Shown here: in pieces, positions 62,376 to 64,000 of the stretch
Position numbering within the stretch: the stretch's first letter is position 1
How the letters are laid out: every line of letters starts with the position of its first letter
DNA from: Candidatus Leptofilum proximum
Lineage (GTDB): Bacteria > Chloroflexota > Anaerolineae > Promineifilales > Promineifilaceae
Direction: 5' to 3'
DNA length: 64,000 bases
NCBI GenBank assembly: GCA_016710325.1
Contig: JADJXK010000001.1
Span: forward strand, 682,001-746,000
Translations under genes and position numbers: made by a program
Notes under the pieces: generated by a model
Databases searched by the model: none
Seen by the model: only the letters and a program-made list of their open reading frames with translations
Told to the model about the DNA's origin: nothing

Positions 62376-64000
62376 CTAATCTTTTAGTTCGAGCCAATTA
62401 TGCCCCGAACTGGCCTCAACTTTCAAGGGGACATCCAGGGTAAATGCGTTACACATGGTGTCTACCACCAGTTCGCGCACTTCTTCCAGCTCTGCCTCAG
62501 GCAGTTCCAGCAAGAGTTCGTCGTGCACTTGGAGCAGCATCCGGGCTTCGTAGCGGGCCAGCTTTTCGTGCAGCTGGAGCATGGCAATCTTGACGATGTC
62601 TGCGGCCGTTCCCTGGACGGGATGGTTGATGGCCTCTCGCTCGGCCCGCAGCCGCGCCTGCATGTTGGCGCCGCTGGCGGGCATTTTGAAGACGGGGAAG
62701 TAACGCCGCCGCCCCAGCAATGTTTCCACGTAGCCATCGGTTTTCGCTTTTTGCTTGGTCTCTTCCAGGTACTTTTGGATGCCGGGGAAGCGGTTGAAGT
62801 AATCCTTGATGTACTTTTCAGCCTCAGCCAGCGTCAACTCCGAGTCACGGGCCAGGCGGAAGGCGCCCATACCGTAAATGATGCCGAAATTGACCGCCTT
62901 GGCAAAGCGGCGTTGGTAATACGTCACCTCGTCCAAAGCAATGTTGTAAACGGCCGCTGCCGTGGTGCGGTGAATATCCTGATTCTGCCGGAAGGCTTCC
63001 ATCAACGCCTCATCCTGGCAGATGTGAGCCAGAATGCGCAGTTCCACCTGCGAGTAGTCAGCCGCCAGGAAGATGTGACCCGGCTGCGACACAAAGCCGC
63101 GGCGAATTTGCTGCCCCACTTCGCTGCGGATAGGGATGTTTTGCAGGTTGGGGTTGCTACTGGCAATGCGCCCGGTGATGGCTCCGGTCTGGTTGAAGCT
63201 GGTGTGGATACGGCCGTCTTGCGGGTTCACCAATTCCGGCAGGGCATCGACATAGGTGCTCTTCAGCTTGCCCAGTTCACGGTATTCTAGGACGGCCGTA
63301 ATCAGTCCGGTCTTCTTCTCCTGTTCGGTAGCTTTCAGGCTTTCCAGCACGTCGGCGGCGGTGGAATAGTAGCCACTGCGCGTTTTGGAGAGACCTTCTG
63401 CCGGGTAGCGCAGCTTCTTGAACAAGATATCGCTCATTTGCTGGGTCGAGTTGATATTAAACGGCTCCCCGGCAATGTCATGAATCTTGGCCTCCAGCTG
63501 GCGCAACCGCACATCCAACTCCTGCGACATTTGCCGGAAGAATTCGAGATCAACCCCGATCCCCGCCTGCTCCATGGCCGACAGCACCGCCACCAGCGGC
63601 ATTTCCAGGTCCAGAATTTTAGTCTGGCCCTTCTCCTCAATCTCGGCTTTGAGCGGTTTCACCAGGCGCAGGGTGAGATCGGCATCGGCTGCGCCGTAGG
63701 GTGCGGCTTCCTCAATGGGCACTTCGGCAAACGTTTTTTGCGCCTTGCCCTTGCCAATCAGCAACTCAATTTCCGTCATTTCCGCGCCCAGCCGGTGCCG
63801 GGCCAGGTCTTTCAGCCCCTTGTGTTTTGTCGCCGGATCGGTGAGCCACTCGGCAATCATGGTGTCGAAGGTAATGGGCGTAACCCGTACGCCATAGCGA
63901 TCCAGGATGGTGTAGTCGTATTTGGCGTTGTGGGCTACCTTGCCAATCTTGGCATTGGTGAGCGGCGCGCACAGCGCGTCCAGCACGGTTTGCAGGGGAA
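62376..64000 (-). CDS. polA: DNA polymerase I (5' part beyond window)
   Basis: The 3' 541 codons of polA. From the window edge: part of the 3'-5' exonuclease domain (VAHNAKYDYTIL with Exo II Asp, YGAADADLTLRL with Exo III), then the complete polymerase domain: motif A AADYSQVELRILAHI, the O-helix motif B RRFAKAVNFGIIYGMGAF, and motif C LLQVHDELLLELP. All catalytic Asp/Glu and the dNTP-binding Lys/Phe/Tyr are present, so both activities should be kept. The 5'-3' exonuclease domain would lie beyond position 64000. Used in Okazaki fragment maturation and repair. Confidence 0.97.
   Translation of the reverse strand, partial: PLQTVLDALCAPLTNAKIGKVAHNAKYDYTILDRYGVRVTPITFDTMIAEWLTDPATKHKGLKDLARHRLGAEMTEIELLIGKGKAQKTFAEVPIEEAAPYGAADADLTLRLVKPLKAEIEEKGQTKILDLEMPLVAVLSAMEQAGIGVDLEFFRQMSQELDVRLRQLEAKIHDIAGEPFNINSTQQMSDILFKKLRYPAEGLSKTRSGYYSTAADVLESLKATEQEKKTGLITAVLEYRELGKLKSTYVDALPELVNPQDGRIHTSFNQTGAITGRIASSNPNLQNIPIRSEVGQQIRRGFVSQPGHIFLAADYSQVELRILAHICQDEALMEAFRQNQDIHRTTAAAVYNIALDEVTYYQRRFAKAVNFGIIYGMGAFRLARDSELTLAEAEKYIKDYFNRFPGIQKYLEETKQKAKTDGYVETLLGRRRYFPVFKMPASGANMQARLRAEREAINHPVQGTAADIVKIAMLQLHEKLARYEARMLLQVHDELLLELPEAELEEVRELVVDTMCNAFTLDVPLKVEASSGHNWLELKD

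Overview
The window looks like a chromosomal contig from a Chloroflexota bacterium, probably Anaerolineae-like. This is inferred from gene content and style: a LuxR-type ATPase regulator and other NTPase-TPR giants, a ChvE-type sugar transporter, a secreted beta-propeller protein ending in an LPLV-type tail, and very frequent copies of the palindrome ACGGCCGT (about forty by eye, about one expected by chance). No rRNA, CRISPR array, prophage or plasmid gene was seen.

Layout. 1-10.9 kb, minus strand: an apparent operon of two PadR-type regulators, three formylglycine-type sulfatases and a peptide-type ABC transporter (binding lipoprotein, two permeases, the last cut by the window edge). The first sulfatase gene is split by a 999-bp IS5-like element flanked by a TA duplication; removing it restores the frame exactly. 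11.1-19.8 kb: tRNA-Pro(CGG), a LuxR-family ATPase regulator, three small genes (NTF2-like, zinc ribbon, GNAT) and a paralogous ATPase-TPR protein without a DNA-binding domain. 20-31 kb: a two-component system whose kinase has a cysteine cluster, a receiver-like protein with Glu in place of the phospho-Asp, a 1397-residue secreted multicopper oxidase, a di-heme peroxidase with Gly-Met tracts and a secreted beta-propeller protein. 31-42.4 kb: an insertion-sequence graveyard (IS1-like, IS630, ISAzo13-like, integrase-type and a nested IS200) surrounding one large intact gene for an EAD-like/degenerate cyclase/STAND ATPase/TPR protein.

42.5-58 kb: a methyltransferase and a crotonase-family gene, then a complete L-arabinose/arabinan locus. 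A LacI repressor and a divergent transporter operon face each other across two sigma70-like promoters, each with a GTTAWCGTTAAC-type operator at its start point. The operon encodes ChvE-MmsA-MmsB import, an FGGY kinase, AraD and AraA; after a terminator come GH51 alpha- and GH127 beta-L-arabinofuranosidases and a membrane-anchored protein of unknown role. The sequence fits import of arabinose or short arabinosides, intracellular hydrolysis and conversion to xylulose 5-phosphate.

58-64 kb, minus strand: ordinary genes for a chromate transporter, two FKBP isomerases (one a three-domain lipoprotein), two tandem acyltransferases and the 3' part of polA.

The most interesting candidates are the EAD-like/STAND protein, the multicopper oxidase/di-heme peroxidase cluster with its unusual sensors, the duplicated tRNA promoter region, and the iterated palindrome. 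All function calls rest on reading motifs in the sequence; no database search was possible.
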